DNA of 64,000 nucleotides from Staphylococcus argenteus (GTDB lineage: Bacteria; Bacillota; Bacilli; Staphylococcales; Staphylococcaceae), in the NCBI RefSeq assembly GCF_000236925.1, contig NC_016941.1:2678566-2742565 (forward strand), given 5' to 3'. The translations under genes and the position numbers were made by a program. The notes under the pieces were generated by a model. That model saw only the letters and a program-made list of their open reading frames with translations, did not search any database and had not been told where the DNA came from. Positions 55,679-64,000 of this stretch are shown piece after piece. The number at the start of each line of letters is the position of its first letter. The stretch's first letter is position 1.

Positions 55679-56512
55679 CTAATACCACGGGTTGAAATAT
55701 CGACTATTATTTAAAAAGAATAATGCAACTACTAATATCAGAAGTATTAACGTCAGACACAAAACAACATAATCATCTTTTTTTAATTGTTTTTTGACGT
55801 ACCAGGTTCTCCTTTTATACTGTCCAAATTGTCTTAACTCCATAGCAGTACTAATAGTGTCTATTCTTTCAATACTAGAAAATATTAAAGGTAACACTAT
55901 GCGTTTGATACCTTTAACACGGCTAGTGAATTTCGCCTTTTTTGAATTATCATATCCTCTTGCTTGTTGCGCTTGTGAAATATTAAAATATGTTTCTTGT
56001 ATATCTGGAATATACCTTAACGATAGTGAAACTGCGTAACTGATTTTATAATTCACACCTAGCTGATTTAAACTTGCAGCAAAATGACTCGGATTCGTTG
56101 TGAATAAAAATATTAACGCTAAAAGAACTGTACTAATATATTTTAATATTAGATTAAAAAGATAGAATAATTCCTGTGATGTTAGCGTAAATCGACCCAT
56201 ACCATTGATTAACTCTGTACGCTGATTATAAATCTTCACACCATATTCAGGGTCAAATATGTATACGGCAATAATATTTAATATTGTGAAAAACAGAATG
56301 AATTTAACAACAAAACGAACTTGTTTCCATTCAATATGAGCATATTTGAACAATAAAATAGATGAAGCACTAATTAAAATTAAATATCTTGTGTCATAAG
56401 TCACCATTGCAGAAATAGAAACAACTAATAAGAATAAAAGTTTAACAGTCGCATTTAATTGATGAATACGACTATTTCCCGGGTGAAAACCTATAGTATT
56501 ATATTGATTCAT
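55679..56512 (-). CDS. ECF transporter transmembrane T component
   Basis: The 277-residue membrane protein has about five to six spans and the EcfT (CbiQ-like) coupling motifs SQAQQARGYDNS and STAMELRQFG, which contact the ATPase subunits. Its ATG overlaps the ATPase gene stop by 4 nt, so expression is coupled. Confidence 0.88.
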   Translation of the reverse strand: MNQYNTIGFHPGNSRIHQLNATVKLLFLLVVSISAMVTYDTRYLILISASSILLFKYAHIEWKQVRFVVKFILFFTILNIIAVYIFDPEYGVKIYNQRTELINGMGRFTLTSQELFYLFNLILKYISTVLLALIFLFTTNPSHFAASLNQLGVNYKISYAVSLSLRYIPDIQETYFNISQAQQARGYDNSKKAKFTSRVKGIKRIVLPLIFSSIERIDTISTAMELRQFGQYKRRTWYVKKQLKKDDYVVLCLTLILLILVVALFFLNNSRYFNPWY

Positions 56513-58221
56513 TGGCGTCTCACCTTCCTATCATGGTTAATAAATAATTGTACTAATTTCTGTGGCTCGCTAATCCCTATATATTCGGCCATTTCAAATA
56601 GCGATGTTTGTCTCAATGATGCAATCTCACAGATTTTTTTATCATTTAATACCAATACTGGCGTGGTATCAGCAACGACTTGACCTTTTGATAATACAAC
56701 TGTTCTTGAACTATACTCAGACAATAAATGCATATCATGCGTAATCATAATAATCGTCTTCCCCTGTCTGTTTAGCTCAATTAAAAATGACATTATCTCA
56801 TTATAATGATAGAAATCTTGACCAGCAGTCGGTTCATCCAATATGATTATTTCCGGATTTAAGACTAAAACAGATGCTATAGTGACCCTCTTTTTTTGAC
56901 CATAGCTTAAAGCTGCAATTGGCCAATTCCGAAATGCATAAAGTCCGCATATTTTGAGCACATTCTCTACTCGTATCTTTATATCTGATTCTTTCATACC
57001 TCGTGCTCTTAACCCTAATGCTACTTCATCGTAAATCATTTTTTCGGAAATCATATGATTTGGATTTTGCATCACATAACCTACGAATTCAGATCGTTCG
57101 CTAATTGACAATTGATTAAATCCCTTATTACAAAATTGGATATTACCTGTTATATCTAAAAATCCACAAATTGCTTTAGCAAGTGTTGATTTGCCGGCAC
57201 CATTGTGACCAACTATACTAAGCATTTCTCTTCTATAAACATTTAATTGAACATTATTAAGCACACTATTACTATAGTTACTATATTGAACACACACCTC
57301 ATTTAATTCTAATAGCGGTTCAGATTTGTACTTATTATCATCATTTGAAGATGTTTTATCTATCCATTTTTTCACTTTAAATTTAACATGTTCACTCATA
57401 CAAACTTCACGTAAATTCGCTAAGTTATCAATGGATTCAACATCTACTTCTGCATATTTAAGCGCTGTACAGTATAATGGTTCACGTATGCCTGCTTCTT
57501 TAAGCTTAGATGATTTTAGCAAATCACTAGGTGTTGTATTAGCGATAATTTTTCCATCTTTAAAAAGAATAACTCTATCAAACGTATCATCTAATGATTC
57601 TTCTAATCGATGTTCTACAACGATCATCGTTGACTTTGTTTCTTCATGAATATTATTTAACAATCTCAGTGTTTCATGTCCTGTCACAGGATCTAAATTG
57701 GCTAGTGGCTCATCCAATATTAAAATAGGTGTACAATGGATTAATATACCACCTAATGAAACGCGTTGTTTTTGACCTCCAGATAAATCCTGCGGTCGGT
57801 GATTTAAATGTTCTAACATACCAACTTTTTCAGCCCAATAACTTACATTTTTCTTCATATCATCTTGTTCAACACAATTATTTTCTAATAAAAAGGCCAT
57901 ATCTTCAGCTGCTGTTAAGCCTATGAACTGTCCGTCTGTATCTTGTAAAACTGTACCAACAACATTAGATCTTTCGTGTAAACAACCAACAGTTGCATCT
58001 TGATTATTTATATGTAGTTCCCCAGTTACGTTACCTTTAGTTTTAAATGGAATTAATCCATTTATGCAATTTGCAAAAGTCGATTTACCACTACCCGAAG
58101 CACCAACTACTAATACTTTTTCTCCCGGATAAATATCAACATTTATATTCTGTAATGTAGGTGTTGCTTGACTATGATATTGAAAACTAAAGTCTTTGAA
58201 CGATATAATTGGTTCAGTCAT
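56509..58221 (-). CDS. ECF transporter fused double ATPase
   Basis: The 570-residue product has two ABC domains in one chain. Domain 1 has Walker A GASGSGKST and signature LSGGQKQRV; domain 2 has GHNGAGKST and LSYGQKKRV. Both Walker B motifs (ILILDEPLA, IIILDEPTA) are intact. It powers the T and S components encoded beside it. AAAGG is 12 nt from the ATG, a wide spacing. Confidence 0.9.
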   Translation of the reverse strand: MTEPIISFKDFSFQYHSQATPTLQNINVDIYPGEKVLVVGASGSGKSTFANCINGLIPFKTKGNVTGELHINNQDATVGCLHERSNVVGTVLQDTDGQFIGLTAAEDMAFLLENNCVEQDDMKKNVSYWAEKVGMLEHLNHRPQDLSGGQKQRVSLGGILIHCTPILILDEPLANLDPVTGHETLRLLNNIHEETKSTMIVVEHRLEESLDDTFDRVILFKDGKIIANTTPSDLLKSSKLKEAGIREPLYCTALKYAEVDVESIDNLANLREVCMSEHVKFKVKKWIDKTSSNDDNKYKSEPLLELNEVCVQYSNYSNSVLNNVQLNVYRREMLSIVGHNGAGKSTLAKAICGFLDITGNIQFCNKGFNQLSISERSEFVGYVMQNPNHMISEKMIYDEVALGLRARGMKESDIKIRVENVLKICGLYAFRNWPIAALSYGQKKRVTIASVLVLNPEIIILDEPTAGQDFYHYNEIMSFLIELNRQGKTIIMITHDMHLLSEYSSRTVVLSKGQVVADTTPVLVLNDKKICEIASLRQTSLFEMAEYIGISEPQKLVQLFINHDRKVRRQ

Positions 58222-58273
58222 GATATATCATTACCTTTCTACATTCATTTACATATCTGATTCAACAAAATAA

Positions 58274-58828
58274 TTATTCTTTACGTAAACTACCTTTTTT
58301 TATTTGAGATGAAGCATATGCTTTTAATAATATTGTCCCAATAATGCCAACTGAAATAATATTTAATACTGTAGAGATAACACCTTGTGTATAAACCTTG
58401 TTAGCTGGTTCGTTATAAATCAAAATATCTAATGTTGGTGCAATAAGTGCCCAGCAAATAATATTCGCAATAATTTGACCGATATTAAAATAAATCATCG
58501 ATTTCCTAGAAAATCGGCCTGAAGAAAGATTTAATTTTAGGCCAATCCATCCATATAAACAGCCTATAATTCCTGAACAAATAACCCAACTCCACCAAGC
58601 ACTACCGTATGTCGTGAAATCTTTAATAGCGTGTCCAACTAATCCAGTCATTAAACCAGCAAAAGGTCCAAATATTGCAGATATTAATGCTAAAAATGCA
58701 TAAGATGTTTCTATATTCGTATTAGGAAAACCTGTTGGTATTACAACAAAACGCCCTAAAATCACAAATACCGCTGCTCCTATACCAATCGCAACAACAG
58801 TTTTAACTGAAATATCTTGTTTTTTCAT
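58274..58828 (-). CDS. ECF transporter S component, UPF0397 family
   Basis: The 184-residue membrane protein has five to six spans and matches the UPF0397 family. It binds the substrate of the ECF transporter, which is unknown. AAGGAG lies 8 nt before the ATG at 58828 and 2 nt before 58834, so 58828 is used. Its neighbour, the DUF62 enzyme, points to a nucleoside or methionine-related substrate. Confidence 0.85.
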   Translation of the reverse strand: MKKQDISVKTVVAIGIGAAVFVILGRFVVIPTGFPNTNIETSYAFLALISAIFGPFAGLMTGLVGHAIKDFTTYGSAWWSWVICSGIIGCLYGWIGLKLNLSSGRFSRKSMIYFNIGQIIANIICWALIAPTLDILIYNEPANKVYTQGVISTVLNIISVGIIGTILLKAYASSQIKKGSLRKE

Positions 58829-58856
58829 CTTCATTACTCCTTACATAAAAAATTCA

Positions 58857-59705
58857 TTAAATTGATGGTGCTTTAGATAAATGAATCGTCCAATCATTTC
58901 CAGTACCAATATGATATAAATCTGAAAATGAGTCTTGATTGACCGCTACACCAATATTTACTAGCGAGTTAACATACACAAGAGGTTCACCCACATTAAC
59001 ATCTGCAAACGATCGCGCAAATTTAATAATATTTTGATAGACTTTCTTATCTTGATGATAAATTGTTACCACCAAATTATTACCATGAACAATTTCCAAG
59101 GATTTTAAGAATGCCAATGGAATATTTGTCCATAATGACCCAAATCTGATATCTAAAATATCAATGCTTCCTGTAACAGAATCCTCATTTTTTGTCGCTT
59201 CTCTTATTTCTAATGCCTCAATACTATCAACATTAATTGCCTGACCAAGACGTTCAAACGCTATCTTATTTGCAGCTAATCTCGCTCCATTGTATGCATA
59301 AACATCTCTACCATGAAAAGTATGACTTTCTTCCGAATGAGGCAATCGGCTTTTCACTTCATCAATTTCGATAACTTTTTTAATACCTTCGTAATGTTTG
59401 ATATGACTTAAAGAGCCATTATCAGGTGTAATAATGTAATGACCCGATTCTGTTAAGCAAGCAATACTCCTCCTATCACTACCTACGCCCGGATCTACCA
59501 CTGATACAAAAACTGTGCCTTGGGGCCAATACTTTACAGTTTGATATAACCGATATGACGCTACCCAAATGTCATACGGTGGTATATCATGCGTTAAGTT
59601 TTCAACGTGTATATCATCACTTACAGTATATGCGACTCCATACATTGCACTTACAGCGCCATCACTAAGTCCAAAATCTGATTGCAATACCAAATAATTT
59701 CCCAT
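58857..59705 (-). CDS. SAM hydrolase / SAM-hydroxide adenosyltransferase (DUF62)
   Basis: The 282-residue product has the DUF62 family signature LQSDFGLSDGAVSAMYGV, SVVDPGVGSDRRSIA, ITPDNGSLSH and FHGRDVYA. Characterised members use water/hydroxide to split S-adenosylmethionine into adenosine and methionine and are related to fluorinases. GGAGG lies before the ATG. It is the first gene of a unit with the ECF transporter. Confidence 0.88.
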   Translation of the reverse strand: MGNYLVLQSDFGLSDGAVSAMYGVAYTVSDDIHVENLTHDIPPYDIWVASYRLYQTVKYWPQGTVFVSVVDPGVGSDRRSIACLTESGHYIITPDNGSLSHIKHYEGIKKVIEIDEVKSRLPHSEESHTFHGRDVYAYNGARLAANKIAFERLGQAINVDSIEALEIREATKNEDSVTGSIDILDIRFGSLWTNIPLAFLKSLEIVHGNNLVVTIYHQDKKVYQNIIKFARSFADVNVGEPLVYVNSLVNIGVAVNQDSFSDLYHIGTGNDWTIHLSKAPSI

Positions 59706-60085
59706 AAAATACCTCCTTATCTTTTAAACTTCAAAAACTATTATCTACATATTCAAAGTTTCATATTTTGAATTTTCAGAATTATATTAAAATAGTACGA
59801 GTCACTTGTTTCAAAGTCAATAGTAGCGACTATAAAAATGATAATAATAGTCAGATTTATCTCATTAATTAAATTGTATTGAACGATGATTACATTTATT
59901 TATGTTTGAATTAATTGACTAGGGTATAACAATAGTGTGGTGTTTTATAGGTCATTCTTTATATGCATCACAAAAAAATTCGAATTCGAAATAAAAAGCT
60001 TGCATCTTTACTTTATAGGTGGTATCGTATGTATATCGAATATAAAAAATATATCTAAAAGATAAAAATATGGAGGTTTTATATT
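59706..60085. other. Divergent promoter region, DUF62 unit / yceI
   Basis: 380 bp with no gene. It holds a weak CodY-like box at 59771-59785 (three mismatches) on the side of the DUF62 unit and a sigma-B-like promoter at 59904-59927 on the yceI side. Confidence 0.5.
59904..59927 (+). promoter_or_regulatory. Sigma-B-like promoter for the YceI-family gene
   Basis: GTTTGA at 59904-59909 and GGGTAT at 59922-59927 are separated by 12 nt, close to the S. aureus sigma-B consensus GTTTAA-N12-15-GGGTAT. The 5' UTR would be about 150 nt. Confidence 0.5.
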
Positions 60086-60601
60086 ATGACTAACTTTACT
60101 TTTGATGGCGCACACAGTAGTTTAGAATTCCAAATTAAACATTTAATGGTTTCTAAAGTGAAAGGTTCATTTGATCAATTTGACGTAGCAGTTGAAGGAG
60201 ATATTAATGATTTCAGTACTTTAAAAGCTACTGCAACAATTATTCCAAGCTCAATTAACACTAAAAACGAAGCACGTGATAACCACTTAAAATCTGGTGA
60301 TTTCTTTGGTACTGATGAATTTGATAAAATCACATTTGTGACAAAATCAGTATCTGAAAGCAAAGTTGTTGGTGATCTAACAATTAAAGGTATCACTAAC
60401 GAAGAAACATTCGACGTTGAATTCAACGGAGTAAGTAAAAACCCAATGGATGGTTCTCAAGTAACAGGTGTTATTGTTACTGGTACTATCAATAGAGAAA
60501 ACTATGGCATTAACTTTAACCAAGCACTTGAAACAGGTGGCGTAATGCTAGGCAAAGATGTTAAATTCGAAGCATCTGCTGAATTTTCAATCTCAGAATA
60601 A
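60086..60601 (+). CDS. YceI-family lipid-binding-like protein
   Basis: The 171-residue product is a YceI-family beta-barrel that in homologues binds isoprenoid-type lipids. The motif FDGAHSSLEFQIKHLMVSKV and GxFGxF-like KGSFDQFD are typical, as is NYGINFNQALETGGVMLG near the end. No signal peptide, so cytosolic. GGAGG lies before the ATG. A terminator at 60640 follows. Confidence 0.88.
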   Translation: MTNFTFDGAHSSLEFQIKHLMVSKVKGSFDQFDVAVEGDINDFSTLKATATIIPSSINTKNEARDNHLKSGDFFGTDEFDKITFVTKSVSESKVVGDLTIKGITNEETFDVEFNGVSKNPMDGSQVTGVIVTGTINRENYGINFNQALETGGVMLGKDVKFEASAEFSISE

Positions 60602-60639
60602 TCTCACATCACAATCCTCATTGATTTAATATATACGAA

Positions 60640-60679
60640 ATGCCAACTATATCATCCCTAGGTATAGTTGGCATTTTTT
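60640..60679 (+). terminator. Terminator of the YceI-family gene
   Basis: TGCCAACTATA and TATAGTTGGCA form a perfect stem followed by six T residues, 38 nt beyond the stop. Confidence 0.9.
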
Positions 60680-60757
60680 CTTTAATTTATCATAAAATAA
60701 ATCATTGAATTGCTAATTGTAAAATAATGGGCGATAAAATTAAAAATCATATTTAAC

Positions 60758-60922
60758 TTAATTGATAATAACACCATAAAGTAACAACGATATTGATGAA
60801 ATTAAAAGTAATACACTAGATAAAATATCTAGCCTTTTATCTTTTTTATCCCTTATCATATTTGTCAAAAGCGCTCCAATTGCAACTAAAACTAATATTG
60901 TACAAAAAATATAAATAGCCAA
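60758..60922 (-). CDS. Small two-span membrane protein (unannotated type)
   Basis: The 54-residue ORF starts at TTG 60922 with AAGGAG about 9 nt upstream. It begins MAIYIFCTILVLVAIGAL (first span), has a strongly charged loop NMIRDKKDKRLD, then a second hydrophobic segment ILSSVLLLISSISLLLYG. The pattern of two spans and a positive loop makes chance unlikely. No family is recognised. It lies between the convergent yceI and upstream of nothing obvious on its strand. Confidence 0.6.
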   Translation of the reverse strand: MAIYIFCTILVLVAIGALLTNMIRDKKDKRLDILSSVLLLISSISLLLYGVIIN

Positions 60923-61096
60923 AACAAACAACTCCTTATTAAATTAGCATTGGCTTCATCAGAAATAATCAAAAAAATTTTTCTTTATACTTTCTTATAT
61001 TAAATATTGCCTATTTACGTTATACAAAACTTCATTTTACAAATTGAAGCAAATTATATTTAACTTCTAATTAAAAATCTCTAATGTTTAAAACAA

Positions 61097-61130
61097 TATT
61101 AAGACACCTTTCACTCAGGTAGGTCTTATT
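61097..61130 (-). terminator. Hairpin at the drp35 stop codon
   Basis: On the minus strand, AATAAGACCTACCT pairs with AGGTGTCTTAATATT with mismatches. The left arm contains the drp35 stop codon. The T-run is weak, so it is a possible terminator. Confidence 0.5.
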
Positions 61131-62100
61131 GAAACTGAAAACTTTGATGCCCTTTTGCAAAGCCATTAACAGTATAAAGCATGGATCCTCCGCCCATTTC
61201 TATATCATTAGAACAAATGATGAGTTGATTTGTTCCAGGTATAAATTGTGGATGTGTAGAACGTAACATATGACCTTCATCACGTCCTGGTATCAATATT
61301 TGTCCTATTGGATAACCTCTTTTGTTAAATACTAACACTCTGCCTTGACCATACATTGCCACATATAAATTATCATCACTATCAATACAACATGAGTCTG
61401 GTCCTTCATGACCTGTAAAATAGTACGGTATGGTAGCTCCAAATGGTTGTATTGTAACACCATCATCTTCAAGTGCAATACGGTGTAATCGATTGGCTGT
61501 CGTTTCAGTTACCCATAGTACTTTTTCATCAGTACTTAATGCAATACCGTTAGCTACACTGATATTTTGAATGATAGGCGTTACTGTTTTAAAGCCCGGC
61601 GCAACATAATAAACACCGCCTAGTGGATTGGTAGAGTATCCTCTAAAATCTGTAAAATAAAACCCACCTTTAGAATCAAACACCATGTCATCAATACAAT
61701 ATTCTGTTGAAAGATCTTCAATAACATCTTGTATGTTGTCACCATTTTCTGTCGCTGCAAAAATACCGCCTGTAGATTTAAAATCTCCTAAATAACAAAT
61801 AAATAATCGGCCGTCCTTATGTATTTTAATTGCTGCAGGATTTGCTTTATGACTTACAAAAGGCTGTTTAATTTCCTTCGTTTCAGGATTGACTTTGAAA
61901 ATGTTTCCCTCGAATACATCCAATAAAAATAGTTGTCCTTGTCGATCAAAGTTCAATCCTTCTAGTTGCAATCCTTTTTTGGAAATTTCAAGCCATGGTT
62001 CAGCTGTAATTGTTTGTAACTCACTTTCAGATATAATTGGAACAGCACTGTTAGACTTCCCGCTATAAACTAATGTAGGTAAATCTTGTTGTGTCATCAT
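61126..62100 (-). CDS. drp35: Lactonase Drp35
   Basis: The 324-residue SMP-30-like six-bladed beta-propeller is a calcium-dependent lactonase induced by cell-wall antibiotics in S. aureus. Characteristic segments are [37 protein letters not shown] and [16 protein letters not shown]. The ATG at 62100 ([14 protein letters not shown]) has GAGG 7 nt upstream; the longer reading to 62115 does not. It is divergent from trhO. Confidence 0.93.
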   Translation of the reverse strand: MMTQQDLPTLVYSGKSNSAVPIISESELQTITAEPWLEISKKGLQLEGLNFDRQGQLFLLDVFEGNIFKVNPETKEIKQPFVSHKANPAAIKIHKDGRLFICYLGDFKSTGGIFAATENGDNIQDVIEDLSTEYCIDDMVFDSKGGFYFTDFRGYSTNPLGGVYYVAPGFKTVTPIIQNISVANGIALSTDEKVLWVTETTANRLHRIALEDDGVTIQPFGATIPYYFTGHEGPDSCCIDSDDNLYVAMYGQGRVLVFNKRGYPIGQILIPGRDEGHMLRSTHPQFIPGTNQLIICSNDIEMGGGSMLYTVNGFAKGHQSFQFQ

Positions 62101-62144
62101 GATCATTCCTCTCATTTCATTTATTCGTTTTAACTATCATTTTC

Positions 62145-62172
62145 ATTTTAAACAAGGTAATCATTAAATCAA
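62145..62172 (-). promoter_or_regulatory. Possible drp35 promoter
   Basis: On the minus strand, TTGATT at 62172-62167 and TAAAAT at 62150-62145 are separated by 16 nt. The cre-like site at 62174-62187 abuts the -35. Confidence 0.5.
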
Positions 62173-62173
62173 A

Positions 62174-62187
62174 TGATAACGTTTTCA
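62174..62187. promoter_or_regulatory. Putative CcpA cre site upstream of drp35
   Basis: The minus-strand sequence TGAAAACGTTATCA matches the cre consensus TGWAARCGYTWNCA at every position. Its place just upstream of the -35 would suit activation or repression. Confidence 0.6.
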
Positions 62188-62344
62188 TTTATCTATTTTA
62201 TCGGTCTAGTGGCTGATTTCAAGCTATAAATATTGAACGAAACTACAACTCTGTTAAAATGATTGACGTAGACAAATATGCGTATTGACGCTTTATTTTA
62301 AAAATAAACATGCTTATAACATGTTTTTAGAAGGAGATTAACCT

Positions 62345-63301
62345 ATGAACTATCAAGTTCTTTTATATTATAAATATACGACGATTGATGACCCTGAACT
62401 GTTTGCTCAGGATCACTTAGCTTTTTGCAAAGCGCACAATTTAAAAGGTAGAATTCTTGTTTCTACAGAAGGTATTAACGGTACATTATCTGGTACTAAA
62501 GAAGAAACCGAACAATATATGGCACATATGCATGCCAATGAACGCTTCAAAGACATGGTATTTAAAATTGATGAAGCTGATGGACATGCCTTTAAGAAAA
62601 TGCACGTACGACCTCGAAAAGAAATCGTTGCTTTAGATTTAGAGAATGATGTAGATCCACGCCAAACAACTGGTCAGTATTTATCACCTGTAGAATTTAG
62701 AAAAGCACTTGAAGATGATGACACGGTCATTATTGATGCACGTAACGACTATGAATTTGATTTAGGTCATTTCCGTGGCGCAATTCGCCCAGATATCACA
62801 CGTTTTAGAGATTTACCAGACTGGATTAAAGAAAACAAAGAATTATTTGCTGATAAAAAAGTAGTCACATACTGTACTGGCGGTATTCGTTGTGAAAAAT
62901 TTTCTGGATGGCTTTTAAAAGAAGGTTTCGAAGATGTGGCACAGCTTCACGGTGGTATCGCTACATACGGTAAAGACCCTGAAACAAAAGGTCAATATTG
63001 GGACGGTAAAATGTATGTATTTGATGACCGTATCAGTGTTGATATTAATCAAGTTGAAAAAACAATTATTGGTAAGGATTGGTTTGATAGTGAGCCGTGT
63101 GAACGCTATATTAATTGTGCCAACCCTGAATGTAATAAACAAATATTAGTTTCAGAAGAAAATGAAGCCAAATATTTAGGCGCATGCTCTTATGAATGCG
63201 CTAAACATGAGCGCAATCGTTATGTTCAAACAAATCAAATTAGTGATAGCGAGTGGCAACAACGTTTAACAAACTTTGATGATCTACATCAACATGCATA
63301 A
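62345..63301 (+). CDS. trhO: tRNA hydroxylation protein TrhO (rhodanese, UPF0176)
   Basis: The 318-residue product makes 5-hydroxyuridine at tRNA position 34 in characterised homologues. An N-terminal acylphosphatase-like region precedes a rhodanese domain (about 120-220) with the active loop YCTGGIRC (Cys177 and Cys183). A C-terminal Cys-rich region ([17 protein letters not shown]) may bind metal. AGAAGGAG lies before the ATG. Confidence 0.92.
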   Translation: MNYQVLLYYKYTTIDDPELFAQDHLAFCKAHNLKGRILVSTEGINGTLSGTKEETEQYMAHMHANERFKDMVFKIDEADGHAFKKMHVRPRKEIVALDLENDVDPRQTTGQYLSPVEFRKALEDDDTVIIDARNDYEFDLGHFRGAIRPDITRFRDLPDWIKENKELFADKKVVTYCTGGIRCEKFSGWLLKEGFEDVAQLHGGIATYGKDPETKGQYWDGKMYVFDDRISVDINQVEKTIIGKDWFDSEPCERYINCANPECNKQILVSEENEAKYLGACSYECAKHERNRYVQTNQISDSEWQQRLTNFDDLHQHA

Positions 63302-63317
63302 GCAATTAATACATTTT

Positions 63318-63370
63318 AAAATAGTCTTTGGAAAACCAATATTATAAAGGTTTTTCAAGGCTATTTTTTA
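63318..63370 (+). terminator. trhO terminator
   Basis: AAAATAGTCTTTGGAAAACC and GGTTTTTCAAGGCTATTTT form a long imperfect stem, followed by a T-run, 17 nt after the stop. Confidence 0.85.
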
Positions 63371-63449
63371 TGCCATACATAGCCTGATATGCTTTTAATT
63401 GTGAGCATGTTATACTAAATTAAATTTTAATACTGCGGGGTGTCTTAGA

Positions 63450-64000
63450 ATGAAAATTTTAGTTACTGGATTTGCACCTTTTGATAATCAAAAAATTAAT
63501 CCCTCTTGGGAAGCCGTGAGTCAACTAGAAGATCACATTGGTGAACATAAAATCAATAAACTAAAACTACCAACATCTTTTAAAAAAGTAGATACTATTA
63601 TAAATAATGCCTTGGCGTCTAATCACTATGATGTTGTGCTAGCAATCGGACAAGCTGGTGGTAGAAATGCCATTACCCCTGAACGTGTCGCCATTAATAT
63701 TGATGATGCACGTATTCCCGATAATGACGATTTTCAACCTATTGATCAATCCATTCATTTAGACGGTGCGCCAGCTTATTTTTCAAATTTACCAGTTAAA
63801 GCAATGACTCAAAGTATTATTGATCAAGGACTTCCGGGAGCACTTTCAAATAGCGCAGGTACGTATGTATGTAATCACGTACTTTATCACTTAGGCTATT
63901 TAAAGGAAAAGTACTATTCTCACCTTCGCTTTGGATTTATCCATGTGCCATACATACCAGAGCAGGTCGTTGGTAAGCTTAATACACCATCTATGCCATT
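63450..64000 (+). CDS. pcp: Pyrrolidone-carboxylate peptidase (cut by window end)
   Basis: The reading frame is open from the ATG at 63450 to the window end: 183 complete codons of a family usually about 212 residues. It removes N-terminal pyroglutamate from peptides. It begins [20 protein letters not shown]. The cysteine-peptidase triad is visible as Glu78 (ITPERVAIN), Cys141 (SAGTYVCNH) and His165 (GFIHVP). GCGGGGTG lies 7-8 nt upstream of the ATG region. Only the C-terminal part is missing. Confidence 0.93.
   Translation, partial: MKILVTGFAPFDNQKINPSWEAVSQLEDHIGEHKINKLKLPTSFKKVDTIINNALASNHYDVVLAIGQAGGRNAITPERVAINIDDARIPDNDDFQPIDQSIHLDGAPAYFSNLPVKAMTQSIIDQGLPGALSNSAGTYVCNHVLYHLGYLKEKYYSHLRFGFIHVPYIPEQVVGKLNTPSMP

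Noticed and set aside
59771..59785. CodY box candidate upstream of the DUF62 unit
   Set aside because: Three mismatches to the consensus, all in one half-site; mentioned only as weak support.

Overview
The window is AT-rich chromosomal DNA that I read as Staphylococcus aureus. The gene content and order decide this: scaH, sasF, the accessory Sec/SraP operon, icaR-icaADBC, lip, a complete his operon, drp35 and trhO. No rRNA, tRNA, CRISPR array or intact insertion sequence is visible.

Layout. 1-8.1 kb holds cell-envelope genes: a YhgE/Pip-type membrane protein (-), the secreted glucosaminidase/CHAP peptidoglycan hydrolase ScaH (+), an isochorismatase-fold protein that lacks the usual cysteine (-), and the LPKAG surface protein SasF (-). 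8.2-25.8 kb is one minus-strand operon, sraP-secY2-asp1-asp2-asp3-secA2-gtfA-gtfB. It makes, glycosylates and exports the giant serine-rich adhesin SraP. A large hairpin separates sraP from the export genes. 26.3-36.0 kb is accessory: two flavin-reductase-like proteins flank a tandem array of four closely related lipoproteins, an N-terminal fragment of a lipase toxin gene, and one full-length gene. The full-length gene has an N-terminal lipase domain and a long helical C-terminus, which matches the reverse-oriented type VII secreted lipase toxin TslA, and the lipoproteins then fit its TilA immunity family. A GNAT acetyltransferase and an MsrA follow.

36.2-38.4 kb carries capC-capB-capA paralogues (polysaccharide chain-length control by tyrosine phosphorylation). 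38.4-39.4 kb is non-coding, with STAR-type GC-rich repeats and the long icaR 3' UTR. 39.4-43.5 kb is icaR with divergent icaADBC (PNAG biofilm polysaccharide). 43.6-45.9 kb carries the YSIRK lipase gene lip. On both sides of lip I find a 21-codon ORF with a good ribosome binding site. The two peptides are amphipathic and resemble each other, and they recall phenol-soluble modulins. They are too short for standard gene callers and are my leading candidate for something undescribed. A perfect cre-type site lies upstream of the unit.

46.7-53.6 kb is the compact his operon hisZGDCBHA-F-IE, with nearly every junction overlapping and a CodY-like box upstream. 53.9-59.7 kb has a lipoprotein polysaccharide deacetylase, a GNAT enzyme, and an ECF-type transporter (T, fused A-A, UPF0397 S component) co-transcribed with a DUF62 SAM-hydrolysing enzyme. 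60-64 kb has a YceI-like protein with a sigma-B-like promoter, an unannotated 54-residue membrane protein, drp35 with a perfect cre site, trhO and the 5' part of pcp, which is cut by the window end.

Many genes start with GTG or TTG or at an internal ATG. Starts were chosen from Shine-Dalgarno spacing and known protein N-termini. All functions are inferred from sequence motifs and family knowledge. No database search was run.
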